This document shows, piece after piece, positions 1 through 9,553 of a stretch of 64,000 nucleotides of DNA. The first letter of the stretch is position 1. Each line of letters opens with the position of its first letter. The notes under the pieces are model-generated. The model saw only the letters and a list, made by a program, of their open reading frames with translations. It did not search any database and was not told where the DNA came from. This stretch comes from Gammaproteobacteria bacterium (GTDB lineage Bacteria; Pseudomonadota; Gammaproteobacteria; Pseudomonadales; Halieaceae): positions 62,001-126,000 of the forward strand of contig JAUHXH010000005.1 of NCBI GenBank assembly GCA_030427085.1, read 5' to 3'. A program made the position numbers and the translations under genes.

Positions 1-220
1 GCTCGCGGGCGTAGTAATCGGCGTGACTACCCGGCTCGTAGTTGGTGATGAAGTTGATATCGCCCTGGCGCCACAGTTCTACCTGCTTGGAGCGATGGCG
101 GGCCACCTTGGTGAAACCCATCATTTCGAATACCGGCTCCAGCACACCCGGTGCCGCCGCGGTGAATTCCACAAACTCAAAGCCATCGAGGCCCATGGGG
201 TTTTCAAACAGATCTGCCAT
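1..220 (-). CDS. hpd: 4-hydroxyphenylpyruvate dioxygenase, N-terminal part (runs off window)
   Basis: The enzyme converts 4-hydroxyphenylpyruvate to homogentisate in cytoplasmic tyrosine catabolism and is a non-haem iron dioxygenase of the VOC fold. About 73 residues are visible. They include [13 protein letters not shown] at the N-terminus, then [16 protein letters not shown] and [12 protein letters not shown], which match the start of bacterial HPPD closely. The iron ligands lie in the missing C-terminal part. The ATG at 218-220 is preceded by a good GGAGG ribosome site at about 229-233. Upstream is a clear promoter with an overlapping palindrome (292-335), so the gene is probably repressed by a dedicated tyrosine-catabolism regulator. 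The call rests on the N-terminal sequence only, but this segment is very characteristic. Confidence 0.9.
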   Translation of the reverse strand, partial: MADLFENPMGLDGFEFVEFTAAAPGVLEPVFEMMGFTKVARHRSKQVELWRQGDINFITNYEPGSHADYYARE

Positions 221-291
221 TAGCGCATCCTCCTACGAACCGGCCCAGCCGGTGTGCGCCCGCAGGCGCGGTGATAAATCAGGGTGGAGGA

Positions 292-335
292 AGTATAGTG
301 AAACCCTAAATAGTTTCAAGAGAAACTATCTAGGG
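292..335 (-). promoter_or_regulatory. hpd promoter with overlapping operator palindrome
   Basis: On the minus strand TTGAAA (319-314) and TATACT (297-292) are separated by 16 bp, a good sigma-70 promoter about 70 bp before the hpd start. A 14-bp inverted repeat (304-317 and 322-335, core ATAGTTTC/GAAACTAT, one mismatch, 4-nt spacer) covers the -35 box. This geometry suggests repressor binding. The regulator is not in the window. No T-run follows the dyad, so it is unlikely to be a terminator for the DUF3192 gene upstream. Confidence 0.65.
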
Positions 336-377
336 TGGGCGCGATGCGCGGCAGTCGGTGCCGTCAGGCACTACGCC

Positions 378-743
378 TCAGCGCAGGGTGTCGTAGGTGT
401 CGTGGCCCCAGCCAATCAGTTTGCCGTCGCTGAATACCAGCGGAGTGGTTTCATCCTTGGTGGTCTCACCATCGGAGTGGCGGTGCTGCGTCCGGTAGAA
501 CAACACGCGCATGTCTTTGCCATCCTTGGTAAAGGCCTCAGTGAAGTCCGGCGTTCCAAGACGTCCCGCTACGGTATCGCGGGACATACCCAGTTCAAGA
601 TCGTTTATACGCGCCCGGTTCTTGTCCTGGCGATCCTGCCATTCTTCCTGGTCAAAATTAACGCGCTCGCCGTCAACGTAGACACAGGCGGTGGCGGACA
701 GGGCCAGCAGGCTGGCGGTGAGGATTTTGGCGGGTAGGTTCAC
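378..743 (-). CDS. DUF3192 family lipoprotein
   Basis: A 121-residue protein of unknown function. The N-terminus is a lipoprotein signal (hydrophobic stretch ending ALSATAC, lipobox cysteine near residue 20), so the mature protein should be lipid-anchored in the envelope. The rest matches the DUF3192 family as I remember it: the DLELGMSRDTVAGRLGTPDF segment resembles the BamE/SmpA-like fold, followed by VLFYRTQHRHSDGETTKDE and LIGWGHDTY. The start is GTG at 743, with GGAG eight bases upstream. It appears to be monocistronic, with hpd downstream under its own promoter. No specific function can be assigned. Confidence 0.8.
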   Translation of the reverse strand: MNLPAKILTASLLALSATACVYVDGERVNFDQEEWQDRQDKNRARINDLELGMSRDTVAGRLGTPDFTEAFTKDGKDMRVLFYRTQHRHSDGETTKDETTPLVFSDGKLIGWGHDTYDTLR

Positions 744-883
744 AGTGAATGCTCCATGTATTTGGACAGTCGATCGGCTAACTCCGATATAGTGATATAG
801 CTTACTATCTCACCCAAAAAACGCCAGTGTCACTCATCGCACCGAAGAGGCGCTTTGTCGAGGGAACCCGGCGCCCGAGCCGA

Positions 884-2887
884 TTAAGGCGAAGCTGAAA
901 GCAGCAAGTACTGATGCCAGACCTTGCCTTCATCGTAGAAGGTATTGCCGTCCTTACTGAGGTGGAAGCGGCTGAGGTCCGCCGTCTCGGTAGCCGCGCC
1001 GTCAAAGCTCAGGGGGTATTCTTCGCCCGGTGAGTTAACGATCACCACCACAAACCGACTCTCTCCGGGTGGAAAAGCCAGCGGCGCATCCAGAATCAGC
1101 CGATTCCAGCCTTCGTCACCCTGGAAGCGCTCGGAATACAACAGGTTGGTCGGTACCTTTGGGGATACGCCTGTAAGGGACTCATAGACTTTGACATCGA
1201 CAGTGCTTCCGTCAGTTAGCAACCTGACTTCCACGCCATCGAGCAGGCCCAGTTCCGAGGTATTGGTATACAAAGTCCCGGCAGCGGCACGACTCTGGCC
1301 ATAGCCCCATTGCCACAGTCCGTGAGGGTTGGTCACGAACCCCAGATGACCACCGGCAGTTCCATAGCGCCTGATGATTACGTCAGCGAGGGCGGTGCGA
1401 TCGGTTTCATAGGCTGCAAAGCGAACTTCGAGGGCATTGCGTAATCCCCCCACAGGGGCTCCGGGTGAACCCGCCTCCTCGGCTATCAGAAGGTCGCCCG
1501 GATGCTGCAAAACATCGGCGCTTTCCGCGGTGGGGAGCACTTCCAATATGGGATGCTCGTCGTCATCACTATTTGACGCGAGGCCCTGCACACGTGTAAC
1601 CAGGATGCCCTCTCCCGCTAAGACACGATCAAAGCCCACTCTCTGCCGATTTTCGATCAGGACGTACTCCCGGAGCCTGTAGCGATCCAGCCAAACCTGG
1701 TAGAGCTGGCCCTCGGGTACGCTCCCACCACGCCCATATGCCAGCGGCACAATACGCAACGCACTCTCCTCGTGAACAAGCTCTGTGGCTTGGCTGAGGC
1801 CGGCAGCGATTTTACTGAATCCACTCATGTGCGGCGGTACTACCCGGTCTTCGGTTTCCCACACCACACTGCGCGACATGGCATCCCAGGTTTGCACCGG
1901 GTCTGAAGAACCGTCCTCGTCGTACAGGTCAGCAAGCCCCCAGATTACGTGCCCCAGTTCATGGACCAGAATGGCCCGCTGCGCGGAGGGAACGTAACCC
2001 ACCGTTTCGAACCAGGAGGTCTCGTTCACGTGCGCGACTGCTTCGAGTGTAAATTCACCAAAAGAGTAATCGTCAGCACTGGCCTGTGCCCGTATCACCT
2101 TCCAGTCGGAACGCTCATCACTGCCAATGCCACCACCGGCATAGACCAATACGACAGCTAACTCCTGGCCAGACAACCGGCGATCCCCGTTAGTATCAAA
2201 TGGTGCCAACTCCACGCGCTCCGACAGGTCCGCCAGCACGCGTTCAGTGACTTCTGCCAACAGCGGATCGCGAAGTTCCACCGTATTCGGGTGTGGCATA
2301 TCCAGACTCACGGCGACAATCCCGTCATTGGGTGTGCCCGAGAACTCGGCAGCGGGCACCAGTTCTACCTGGCCATAGAAGTTCTCCAGGAAGTAATGCC
2401 GGGCATTGTCCGGTTCGTGGTAAATACGCTGAAAGTGCTGGTGTGCTGTGTCCCGGATCGCCATGTCCGGAAAGTCGAGTAGAACGTACAGCAGGGGGAC
2501 CTGCCGGGCATTGGGGGCGGGGTCGGACACCAGTGCCAATGGCGCCTGCTCAAATACGGCGTGGAGGTAAAAACGCTCGTCCGAATCCAGAAACGCGAGT
2601 AGCGCCGAGTTAGCACCAAATTCAGTGGTGGAGAGCGCGCAGGGTTCTCGGGTGCCACCACAGAGCCCGCGGTCCCGCTGCTTCCAGCCAACAAACTGAT
2701 AGCCTGGTTGTGGCTGGGCCCGGTAAGTTTCCGTGAATTGCGTGTCGGTAACTTGCACCACACAACGGGAGCCCGCCGCACACGACCAACCCGAATCGCC
2801 AACAATGGTGCCGCCTTCGCCCGGAATTGCCACGATTCGACACGCAGACAGGGAAACAGCCAACAAGATGCCAACGAAAGTACGCAT
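884..2887 (-). CDS. Secreted M6-type zinc metalloprotease lipoprotein
   Basis: A 667-residue exported protein. The signal ends in LLAVSLSAC (cysteine about residue 16), so it is a lipoprotein. Residues about 20-115 contain a bacterial-repeat-like domain (GYQFVGW). A peptidase domain of the immune-inhibitor-A (M6) type follows, with the zinc motif HELGHVIWGLADLYD about residues 313-327. This gives the HExxH ligands plus the downstream GxxDxYD seen in M6 enzymes. The C-terminal about 150 residues resemble a beta-sandwich (lectin or pre-peptidase C-terminal type). It probably degrades extracellular protein. It stands alone, with its own promoter near 2918-2944 and a weak ribosome site. It occupies the place where rimP-nusA-infB would be expected after tRNA-Leu, so it may mark a rearrangement point. 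Confidence 0.8.
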   Translation of the reverse strand: MRTFVGILLAVSLSACRIVAIPGEGGTIVGDSGWSCAAGSRCVVQVTDTQFTETYRAQPQPGYQFVGWKQRDRGLCGGTREPCALSTTEFGANSALLAFLDSDERFYLHAVFEQAPLALVSDPAPNARQVPLLYVLLDFPDMAIRDTAHQHFQRIYHEPDNARHYFLENFYGQVELVPAAEFSGTPNDGIVAVSLDMPHPNTVELRDPLLAEVTERVLADLSERVELAPFDTNGDRRLSGQELAVVLVYAGGGIGSDERSDWKVIRAQASADDYSFGEFTLEAVAHVNETSWFETVGYVPSAQRAILVHELGHVIWGLADLYDEDGSSDPVQTWDAMSRSVVWETEDRVVPPHMSGFSKIAAGLSQATELVHEESALRIVPLAYGRGGSVPEGQLYQVWLDRYRLREYVLIENRQRVGFDRVLAGEGILVTRVQGLASNSDDDEHPILEVLPTAESADVLQHPGDLLIAEEAGSPGAPVGGLRNALEVRFAAYETDRTALADVIIRRYGTAGGHLGFVTNPHGLWQWGYGQSRAAAGTLYTNTSELGLLDGVEVRLLTDGSTVDVKVYESLTGVSPKVPTNLLYSERFQGDEGWNRLILDAPLAFPPGESRFVVVIVNSPGEEYPLSFDGAATETADLSRFHLSKDGNTFYDEGKVWHQYLLLSASP

Positions 2888-2917
2888 AGCCCGAAGTTCA
2901 CCCGCAAAAAAGAGCCC

Positions 2918-2944
2918 AGTATAGGGTATTTAGCGGATTTTCAA
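2918..2944 (-). promoter_or_regulatory. Probable promoter of the M6 protease gene
   Basis: On the minus strand TTGAAA (2944-2939) and TATACT (2923-2918) are spaced by 15 bp, slightly short of the optimum. Transcription would begin about 25 bases before the ATG at 2887. No operator is obvious. Confidence 0.45.
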
Positions 2945-2976
2945 CGAAGAACGACACAAATTTGTGATACGAGCTG

Positions 2977-3015
2977 AAAACAAAAAGGCCTCCCGATCTG
3001 GAAGGCCTTTTCGTT
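2977..3015 (-). terminator. Intrinsic terminator after tRNA-Leu
   Basis: On the minus strand an AAAGGCCTTCC arm, a short loop and GGGAGGCCTTT form a stable hairpin followed by a T-rich tract (TTTTTGTTTT). It ends the secG-tRNA-Leu transcript and separates it from the M6 protease gene. The A-rich left flank could give partial activity in the other direction. Confidence 0.85.
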
Positions 3016-3020
3016 TTGGA

Positions 3021-3106
3021 TGGTGCCGAAGGCGGGACTTGAACCCGCACGAGCATAGCTCACTACCCCCTCAAGATAGCGTGTCTACCAATTCCACCAC
3101 TTCGGC
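3021..3106 (-). tRNA. tRNA-Leu (anticodon GAG)
   Basis: The minus strand reads as a class II tRNA of 86 nt. The acceptor arm is GCCGAAG/CTTCGGC, the discriminator is A and CCA is encoded. The D-loop contains TTGGTAGACA, the anticodon loop TTGAGGG sits on a CTATC/GGTAG stem, a variable arm is present, and the T-loop is GGTTCAAGTCC. The GAG anticodon reads CUC/CUU leucine codons. It lies 13 bp after secG, the same place as leuU in E. coli, so it is probably processed from the secG transcript. Confidence 0.95.
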
Positions 3107-3119
3107 TAATTTTTAAAAC

Positions 3120-3581
3120 TTACTGCTCCGGCAGGTCCTCTGCAGCATTCTCATCCGCAGGCATCTCAGAGGAGATCAGTTCGGGCTCTACCGCCGGGAT
3201 GTCTTCCGCGGTCAGGTCGGGAAGGTCTTCCGCCTGAAGGGACGGGACTTCATCGTCAACCGCCGGCAGGTCGCTGTCGATGGTTTCGACGGCGGCACCC
3301 TCAACACTGCTGGGGAGGATCAAGTCGAGATCATCAGAAGTAGGGCGCGACGCCTGGCTGGCAACCATGGCCAGGCCAAAGCTGGTGGCGAAGAACAGCA
3401 CGGTCAACCAGGCGGTGGCCTTGGTCAATGCATTACCGCTACCGGCACTGCCAAACAGGGTCTGTGAAGCGCCAGCACCGAAGGACGCACCCATGTCGGC
3501 GCCTTTGCCCTGCTGCAGCAGGATCAGGCCGATGATGGCCAGGGCCACCAGCAGGTGCACGATGAGAATAATTTGTTCCAT
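3120..3581 (-). CDS. secG: Preprotein translocase subunit SecG with long acidic tail
   Basis: Small inner-membrane subunit of the SecYEG translocon. Two transmembrane helices are visible at about residues 4-22 and 56-74. They flank the conserved cytoplasmic loop LLQQGKGADMGASFGAGASQTLFGS. At 153 residues it is longer than most SecG proteins (roughly 75-130). The extra length is a highly acidic C-terminal tail (about residues 82-153) with imperfectly repeated DLP/AEDLPD/AEDIP units and no hydrophobic segment. It follows tpiA by 12 bp and is followed by tRNA-Leu, the conserved gammaproteobacterial order. The core identification is secure; the tail has no obvious function. Confidence 0.95.
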   Translation of the reverse strand: MEQIILIVHLLVALAIIGLILLQQGKGADMGASFGAGASQTLFGSAGSGNALTKATAWLTVLFFATSFGLAMVASQASRPTSDDLDLILPSSVEGAAVETIDSDLPAVDDEVPSLQAEDLPDLTAEDIPAVEPELISSEMPADENAAEDLPEQ

Positions 3582-3593
3582 AGTCTCTTCTAT

Positions 3594-4367
3594 CTAGTTC
3601 GCGGCCTGCGCACGTTGCGCTGCCGCTGCTATGATGGCCAAAAACTGCTTCGCCTCCAGTGAGGCTCCACCCACCAGGGCGCCATCGATATCTGGTTCGG
3701 CGAACAACTCCGCCGCGTTTCCTGCCTTGACGCTGCCGCCGTACAACACGCGTGTACCGTCAGCATCCAGGCTCCATTCCCGCAACAGGCCGCGAATGAA
3801 CGCGTGCATCGCCTGTGCCTGTTGTGGCGTGGCCGTGAGGCCCGTGCCGATCGCCCAAACCGGCTCATAGGCTATAACCAACCGGTCGAGTACCGCGCGA
3901 TTCTCCAGCGCAGTGGCCAACTGGTGGCGAACCACCTCTTCCGCCTGCCCGGCTTCCCGCTGGGCCCGGGTTTCACCCACGCAAAGCATGGTGTGCAAGC
4001 CCGCGCTGTGTGAGGCCGCCAATTTGGCCGCCACCACCGCGTCGCTTTCGCCGTGATACTGGCGGCGCTCGGAATGGCCGACGATCACCCACTGGCAACC
4101 GAGGTCAGACAGCATGTCGGGGGCCACTTCGCCGGTGTAAGCACCTTCGGCGTGGGCACTGCAATCCTGACCGCCCACGGCAATAGCCGAATCCGCACAC
4201 AGCGTTGCCGCTTGCGCGAGATGGGGGTGCGAAGGACAGACGACGATGTCTGCATCCGACTGTGCTGCGTCTGAATTCAAGCCCTGCAGCAGCTCGCCCA
4301 GCAATCTGGCCACGCTCGCCGAGGAACCGTGCATTTTCCAGTTTCCAGCCACCAGGGCGCGGCGCAT
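3594..4367 (-). CDS. tpiA: Triosephosphate isomerase
   Basis: Interconverts dihydroxyacetone phosphate and glyceraldehyde 3-phosphate in glycolysis and gluconeogenesis; cytoplasmic TIM barrel. The 257 residues are the usual length. Visible motifs are AGNWKMHGS near the N-terminus (catalytic Lys), VIGHSERR (catalytic His), AYEPVWAIGTG (catalytic Glu, loop 6) and LYGGSVKAGNA (phosphate binding). The frame is open 13 codons further upstream, but the ATG at 4367 has a GGGAG ribosome site at the right distance and gives the family's normal N-terminus, so it is chosen here. It lies between glmM and secG in the ftsH-folP-glmM-tpiA-secG unit. It is separated from glmM by 84 bp, which could hold a secondary promoter. 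Confidence 0.97.
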   Translation of the reverse strand: MRRALVAGNWKMHGSSASVARLLGELLQGLNSDAAQSDADIVVCPSHPHLAQAATLCADSAIAVGGQDCSAHAEGAYTGEVAPDMLSDLGCQWVIVGHSERRQYHGESDAVVAAKLAASHSAGLHTMLCVGETRAQREAGQAEEVVRHQLATALENRAVLDRLVIAYEPVWAIGTGLTATPQQAQAMHAFIRGLLREWSLDADGTRVLYGGSVKAGNAAELFAEPDIDGALVGGASLEAKQFLAIIAAAAQRAQAAN

Positions 4368-4451
4368 AGTGTTCTCCCGGCGAAAAGCGGCGGCAATCTT
4401 ACCCAAGACGCCATCAAACTACAAGCTGGGCAAAGCCCAATCTAACCGGCG

Positions 4452-5801
4452 TCAGGCGAGGATTTTTTCCACCCGAGAGGCCAGGTCGGCGCACAGCGTG
4501 TCCACCTGGGGTTTGTGCTCGCCCTCCACCATCACCCGCACCACGGGTTCGGTGCCCGAGGGGCGCAGTAACACCCGCCCACTATTGCCCAATTCGGACT
4601 CAACCGCCTGTACCGCATCCTGCACGGCGGGAAAAGCCGCCAGGTCCACCTTGCCGGCGGCACGCACGTTGATCATGGTTTGGGGAAATTTCTTCATACC
4701 GGCGCGCAATTCAGCCAGCGAGGCATCGGCCAGTTTCATCGCCGCCAGCACCTGCAGGGAGGCAACAATGCCGTCGCCGGTAGTGGTGAGATCGGAGCAG
4801 ATGATGTGCCCGGAGGACTCACCGCCCAGATTCCAGCCATTGGCATCCATCATTTCTTTTACGTAGCGGTCACCCACCTTGGCCCGCACAAAGCCCAGGC
4901 CGTGATCTTTCAGGGCCAGTTCCAGGCCGAGATTGGACATCAGTGTGCCCACCACGCCGGGACAGCTCTTGCCGCGCGCCAGGCGATAGGTGGCAATGAT
5001 GTAGAGTAGTTCGTCACCGTCTACCTGCGAACCATCGGCGTCGATAAACATCACCCGGTCGCCGTCGCCGTCGTAGGCTATGCCAAGATCGGCATTCAGT
5101 TCGCGAACACGCTCGGATAGCGCCGCGGTATCGGTGGAACCCACGCCTTCGTTGATGTTGAAACCATCCGGCTGGACACCGATTGCCGTCACCTCAGCGC
5201 CCAGTTCGCGCAGCACGGCCGGCGCAATGGCGTAGGTGGCGCCGTGGGCACAGTCCACCACAATACGCATGCCACGCAGGCTGAACTGGCGATGGGTGGT
5301 GGATTTACAGAATTCAATGTAGCGCCCGGCAGCGTCTTCCAGGCGGGTCACTTTGCCGATGTCCCGTGAGCCGACGGTTTTAATGTCGCGATCCAGTTCG
5401 GCCTCGATCGCCAGTTCGCACTCGTCGGGCAACTTGGTGCCCTGGGCCGAGAAGAACTTGATGCCGTTGTCATGAAACGGGTTGTGGGAGGCGCTGATCA
5501 CAATGCCGGCAGCGGCATCGAAGGTGCGCGTCATCAGCGCCACGGCCGGGGTGGGCATGGGGCCCAGCAGGGTGACATCCACGCCCGCCGCCACCAGACC
5601 AGCTTCCAGCGCCGATTCGAACATGTAACCGGACACGCGTGTGTCCTTGCCGATGATTACTCGCGCCCGGCCTTCACACTCGGCGCGTGCCGCGAACACG
5701 CGGCCGCAGGCCCAACCCAGCTTCAACATGAAATCCGGTGTGATCGGGCCTTCCCCGACTTCACCGCGAATACCGTCGGTTCCAAAATAACGTCGGCTCA
5801 T
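4452..5801 (-). CDS. glmM: Phosphoglucosamine mutase
   Basis: Converts glucosamine 6-phosphate to glucosamine 1-phosphate for UDP-GlcNAc, peptidoglycan and LPS synthesis; cytoplasmic. Its 449 residues are standard for the family. The four-domain phosphohexomutase signature is complete: [11 protein letters not shown] at the N-terminus, [10 protein letters not shown] with the phosphoserine, [11 protein letters not shown] (magnesium-binding DxDxDR loop) and [15 protein letters not shown] (phosphate-binding loop). The gene starts 2 bp after the folP stop, so the two are translationally close and surely share a transcript. The order folP-glmM is conserved across gammaproteobacteria. Nothing in the sequence is unusual. 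Confidence 0.97.
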   Translation of the reverse strand: MSRRYFGTDGIRGEVGEGPITPDFMLKLGWACGRVFAARAECEGRARVIIGKDTRVSGYMFESALEAGLVAAGVDVTLLGPMPTPAVALMTRTFDAAAGIVISASHNPFHDNGIKFFSAQGTKLPDECELAIEAELDRDIKTVGSRDIGKVTRLEDAAGRYIEFCKSTTHRQFSLRGMRIVVDCAHGATYAIAPAVLRELGAEVTAIGVQPDGFNINEGVGSTDTAALSERVRELNADLGIAYDGDGDRVMFIDADGSQVDGDELLYIIATYRLARGKSCPGVVGTLMSNLGLELALKDHGLGFVRAKVGDRYVKEMMDANGWNLGGESSGHIICSDLTTTGDGIVASLQVLAAMKLADASLAELRAGMKKFPQTMINVRAAGKVDLAAFPAVQDAVQAVESELGNSGRVLLRPSGTEPVVRVMVEGEHKPQVDTLCADLASRVEKILA

Positions 5802-5803
5802 TA

Positions 5804-6664
5804 TTATCCAGCTCCTTGCAACGCTTGCACCATGGCCAGCGCGTCTACTGTTTCTGCCACGTCGTGCACGCGCACGATACGGGCGCCGCGCTCTACCGCC
5901 AGCACCGCCAATGCGAGGCTGGCCGGCAGGCGCCGGTCTACTTCACGGCCCAGCAGCTTGCCAATCATTGACTTGCGCGACAAGCCAACCAGTACCGGCA
6001 AGCCCAAAGCTGCCAACCGGTCGAGGTTTTGCAGCAGGGCCAGGTTATGTTCGAGGGTTTTGCCGAAGCCAAAGCCGGGATCCAGAAGGATTCGGCTGCG
6101 CGGGATACCAGTGGCCTCGCACACGGTTACGCGCTCTGCCAGCCAGGCCACCACTTCCGACACCACGTCCTGATAGGCCGGCTCGGCCTGCATGGTTTCC
6201 GGGTTGCCCTGCATGTGCATCAGGCAAACGGGCAGCTCGGAAGCCGCTACCGCCTCCAATGCCCCCGGCCGCAGCAGAGCCCGCACATCGTTGATCAAGC
6301 CGGCACCGGCGGCAGCTGCACCAGTGATCACTTCCGGCGTGCTGGTATCAACAGACACCACCACAGGGAAGCGCGCGACCAGGGCCTCTACTACTGGCAA
6401 TACACGGTCTACTTCTTCGGCCGTTGTGACCGTCGCAGCGCCAGGCCGGGTAGATTCCCCCCCCACGTCCAACAGGCTGGCGCCGGCAGCAACCATCGCT
6501 TCCGCCCGCTTGAGCACAGCGTCGAGTTGGGCGCCACCAGGACCGAATAGCTGACCGCCGTCGGAAAAGGAATCGGGGGTAATATTGAGAATGCCCATCA
6601 CCTGGGGTGATGAGCAATCCAGAGGGCGCCCGGCGCAGTTGAGCACCGGGGTTTCACTTGTCAT
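5804..6664 (-). CDS. folP: Dihydropteroate synthase
   Basis: Condenses p-aminobenzoate with dihydropterin pyrophosphate in folate synthesis; it is the sulfonamide target. Both DHPS signatures are visible: [16 protein letters not shown] and [12 protein letters not shown]. Further on come the pterin-site DPGFGFGKT and the SRKSMIG phosphate loop. The frame stays open for 56 codons upstream into ftsH. The ATG at 6664 gives the family N-terminus and leaves a 25-bp gap to the ftsH stop, so the protein is taken as 286 residues. The ribosome site is weak, consistent with translational coupling to ftsH. It lies in the conserved ftsH-folP-glmM block. Confidence 0.96.
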   Translation of the reverse strand: MTSETPVLNCAGRPLDCSSPQVMGILNITPDSFSDGGQLFGPGGAQLDAVLKRAEAMVAAGASLLDVGGESTRPGAATVTTAEEVDRVLPVVEALVARFPVVVSVDTSTPEVITGAAAAGAGLINDVRALLRPGALEAVAASELPVCLMHMQGNPETMQAEPAYQDVVSEVVAWLAERVTVCEATGIPRSRILLDPGFGFGKTLEHNLALLQNLDRLAALGLPVLVGLSRKSMIGKLLGREVDRRLPASLALAVLAVERGARIVRVHDVAETVDALAMVQALQGAG

Positions 6665-6689
6665 GACAGGGGAACCGGCTGGCGCGGAA

Positions 6690-8615
6690 TCAGTGTTCCT
6701 GAGCCGGTCCACCGATGGGGCCGACTTTGCTGTCGTCCTTTTCCTTTTTGGCGCGAGGCTCACTGCTGCCACCAGCGGAGTCATCCCAGTCCTTGGGTTC
6801 GGAGGGCTTCTTGCCCGACATGATTTCGTCAATCTGGTCGGAATCGATGGTTTCGTACAGCATCAGGGCGTCGGCCATGACGTGCAGTTTGTCCTCGTTG
6901 TCCTTCAGGATCGTTTCGGCTTTGGCGTAGCACTCGTCGATGATGCTGCGCACTTCCTCGTCGATCATCTTCGCCGTTTCGCCGGAGATGGCCTTGTTGG
7001 GCTGTCCGGCAGAGCGACCCAGGAACACTTCCTCATCAGCCTCGTCATACTTCAGCGGGCCGAGTTTTTCAGACAGGCCCCACTGGGTGACCATCTTGCG
7101 GGCAATTTCCGTCGCGCGCTGGATGTCGTTGGAAGCACCGGTAGTCACACCGTCCTTGCCCAGGGTCATTTCCTCGGCGATCCGGCCGCCGAACAGCGAA
7201 CAGATCTGGCTGATGATGTGGCGGCGGCTGTGACTGTAGCGGTCTTCCTCGGGCAGGAACATGGTCACGCCCAGGGCGCGGCCCCGGGGAATAATGCTGA
7301 CCTTGTAAACCGGGTCGTGCTCCGGCACCAGGCGGCCAACAATGGCGTGGCCGGCCTCGTGGTAGGCGGTGTTGCGCTTCTCATCCTCGGACATCACCAT
7401 GGATTTGCGCTCGGCGCCCATCATGATCTTGTCCTTGGCCAGCTCAAACTGGGTCATGCCTACAGTGCGCACGTTGGCTCGCGCCGCAAACAGGGCCGCT
7501 TCGTTCACCAGGTTGGCGAGGTCGGCGCCGGAAAATCCGGGGGTACCGCGAGCAATCTTCGAGGCATCCACGTCTTCGGCCAGCGGCACTTTACGCATGT
7601 GCACCTTCAGGATCTGTTCGCGACCGCGGATGTCGGGTAGACCCACCACCACTTGGCGGTCGAAACGGCCCGGGCGCAGCAGTGCCGGGTCCAGCACGTC
7701 GGGGCGGTTGGTAGCGGCGATAACGATCACACCGTCGTTGACCTCAAAGCCGTCCATTTCCACCAGCAACTGGTTCAGGGTTTGCTCGCGCTCGTCGTGA
7801 CCGCCGCCCAGGCCGGCACCACGGTGGCGACCCACGGCATCGATCTCGTCGATAAAGATGATGCAGGGTGATTGTTTCTTGGCCTGATCGAACATGTCGC
7901 GCACACGGGATGCACCCACACCCACGAACATTTCCACGAAGTCAGAACCGGAAATAGAGAAGAACGGCACCTTGGCCTCACCCGCGATGGCCTTGGCCAG
8001 CAGGGTTTTACCGGTACCGGGCTGGCCCACCATCAGCACGCCGCGAGGAATGCGGCCGCCGAGTTTCTGGAAGCGGCTGGGATCGCGCAAGAACTCAACC
8101 AGTTCCTGCACATCTTCCTTGGCCTCGTCCACACCCGCCACATCGGCGAAGGTGGTAGTGATCTGGTCTTCACCCAGCAGGCGAGCCTTGCTCTTGCCAA
8201 AGCTCATGGGGCCGCCGCGGCCACCACCGCCGCCCTGCATCTGGCGCATAAAGAACATGAATACCGCAATGATGATCAGGATGGGGAAGCTGGCCACCAG
8301 CAGTTGCGTCCACACGCTCTGCTTATCGGGCTCGGTACCTTCCACGACCACTTTGTGGTCCAGCAGGTCATTCATCAACTGGGGGTCTTCAACCATCGGA
8401 CGGATGGTCTCGAAGCGGCTATTGTCGTAGCGCTCACCACGAATAGTCAGGCCATCAACAACGACTTTGCGCACCTGATCTTGCTGGATTTCCTCGATGA
8501 AGTCCGAGTAACCCACTCGCTCCACCGGTTGCTGCATGCTGAAGTTGTTGAACACCGACAGCAGGACCGCGGCTATCACCAGCCACAACAGTAAATTCTT
8601 CGCCATATCGCTCAA
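6690..8615 (-). CDS. ftsH: ATP-dependent zinc metalloprotease FtsH
   Basis: Membrane-anchored hexameric AAA+ protease that degrades misfolded membrane proteins and regulators such as LpxC. There are two N-terminal transmembrane helices (about residues 6-24 and 105-123) flanking a periplasmic domain, then [12 protein letters not shown]. The AAA domain has Walker A GQPGTGKT, Walker [12 protein letters not shown] and the pore motif [13 protein letters not shown]. The peptidase has HEAGH. Length (641) is typical. Start choice is uncertain: TTG at 8615 has GAGG nine bases upstream, while ATG at 8606 gives the MAKN N-terminus of E. coli FtsH but no well-spaced ribosome site. About 210 bp separate it from rlmE, which probably holds a promoter. 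Confidence 0.97.
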   Translation of the reverse strand: MSDMAKNLLLWLVIAAVLLSVFNNFSMQQPVERVGYSDFIEEIQQDQVRKVVVDGLTIRGERYDNSRFETIRPMVEDPQLMNDLLDHKVVVEGTEPDKQSVWTQLLVASFPILIIIAVFMFFMRQMQGGGGGRGGPMSFGKSKARLLGEDQITTTFADVAGVDEAKEDVQELVEFLRDPSRFQKLGGRIPRGVLMVGQPGTGKTLLAKAIAGEAKVPFFSISGSDFVEMFVGVGASRVRDMFDQAKKQSPCIIFIDEIDAVGRHRGAGLGGGHDEREQTLNQLLVEMDGFEVNDGVIVIAATNRPDVLDPALLRPGRFDRQVVVGLPDIRGREQILKVHMRKVPLAEDVDASKIARGTPGFSGADLANLVNEAALFAARANVRTVGMTQFELAKDKIMMGAERKSMVMSEDEKRNTAYHEAGHAIVGRLVPEHDPVYKVSIIPRGRALGVTMFLPEEDRYSHSRRHIISQICSLFGGRIAEEMTLGKDGVTTGASNDIQRATEIARKMVTQWGLSEKLGPLKYDEADEEVFLGRSAGQPNKAISGETAKMIDEEVRSIIDECYAKAETILKDNEDKLHVMADALMLYETIDSDQIDEIMSGKKPSEPKDWDDSAGGSSEPRAKKEKDDSKVGPIGGPAQEH

Positions 8616-8827
8616 TGCTGTTTACCTCTTGAATCGGCCAGTGGCCAGGACTTTAACAGCAGAAACTCCTCGTTAAATGATAGCCAGTTTTGCTCAAGCT
8701 CGCCCCGACGGGCGCAAAAACAGGCTGAATGCAGGCAGGATGGGCGGGAAGCCCCCCGCCGGGTCGGCCCTCCAATGTACTACAGATGGGGGCCGTGCTC
8801 CATTTTTCAAGCACCCTCTGGCAGGAT

Positions 8828-9454
8828 TCACGAACCGCGGAAATCGGTGGCCACAACGTACACTTCCCGGGATCGGGGGCGGGAGGCCTCCGGTTTGCGG
8901 GTCAGTACTTTGCCGAACATGCCCCGGGTCTCGCGAATCAGGTCGTCAAAGCCTTCTCCGTGGAACACTTTGGCCACAAATAACCCTTCCGGGCGAAGCA
9001 CCTGCCGGGCCATATCCAGCGCCAGTTCCACCAGATACATGGCACGCGGCTGGTCCACGGCGCTCATGCCACTCATGTTGGGGGCCATGTCCGAGATCAC
9101 CACATCGACGGGGTCGTCACCAATAATGCCCAGCAGAGCCTCGAACACTTCATCCTCGGTAAAATCCCCCTGCAGGAATTCCACCCCCGCAAGATTGTCC
9201 ATGGGCAGAATGTCAGAGGCGATGACACGCCCCTTGTGTCCAACCAGATCCACCGCCACCTGCGACCAGCCGCCGGGTGCACTGCCCAGGTCCAACACGG
9301 TCATACCGGGGCGAATCACCCGATCGCGCTCCTGCAATTCCAGCAACTTGTAACAGGCCCGGGAACGGTAGCCCTCCTTCTGGGCTCGCTGGACGAAGAT
9401 GTCTTCCCGGTGCTCCTTCAGCCAGGCCTTGCTGGAGGATTTCTTCTTGGCCAT
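8828..9454 (-). CDS. rlmE: 23S rRNA 2'-O-methyltransferase (U2552)
   Basis: Methylates the 2'-O of U2552 in the A-loop of 23S rRNA during 50S assembly, using S-adenosylmethionine. The 208 residues match the RrmJ/FtsJ family. Visible features are [31 protein letters not shown] (first catalytic Lys), the SAM site [25 protein letters not shown] (catalytic Asp), [13 protein letters not shown] (second Lys) and the C-terminal [16 protein letters not shown] (Glu). It is divergent from yhbY, with 99 bp between starts, the usual gammaproteobacterial arrangement. It is upstream of ftsH on the same strand. Confidence 0.96.
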   Translation of the reverse strand: MAKKKSSSKAWLKEHREDIFVQRAQKEGYRSRACYKLLELQERDRVIRPGMTVLDLGSAPGGWSQVAVDLVGHKGRVIASDILPMDNLAGVEFLQGDFTEDEVFEALLGIIGDDPVDVVISDMAPNMSGMSAVDQPRAMYLVELALDMARQVLRPEGLFVAKVFHGEGFDDLIRETRGMFGKVLTRKPEASRPRSREVYVVATDFRGS

Positions 9455-9553
9455 TTACACTCCTTTGATCGGCCTGCACTGGCCATTCCTGACAGGGCCG
9501 GACTTGTGTAGAATGCGCGCCCCTCGAAACCACCATTGTACCTTGGATAAGCC

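Noticed and set aside
304-335. Palindrome after the DUF3192 gene as its terminator
   Set aside because: There is no T-run and it overlaps a good -35 box of hpd, so an operator is more likely.
6585-8594. Long open frames on the plus strand antisense to ftsH
   Set aside because: The true gene is ftsH with all motifs. The antisense translation is rich in Gly, His and Val without any recognisable fold.
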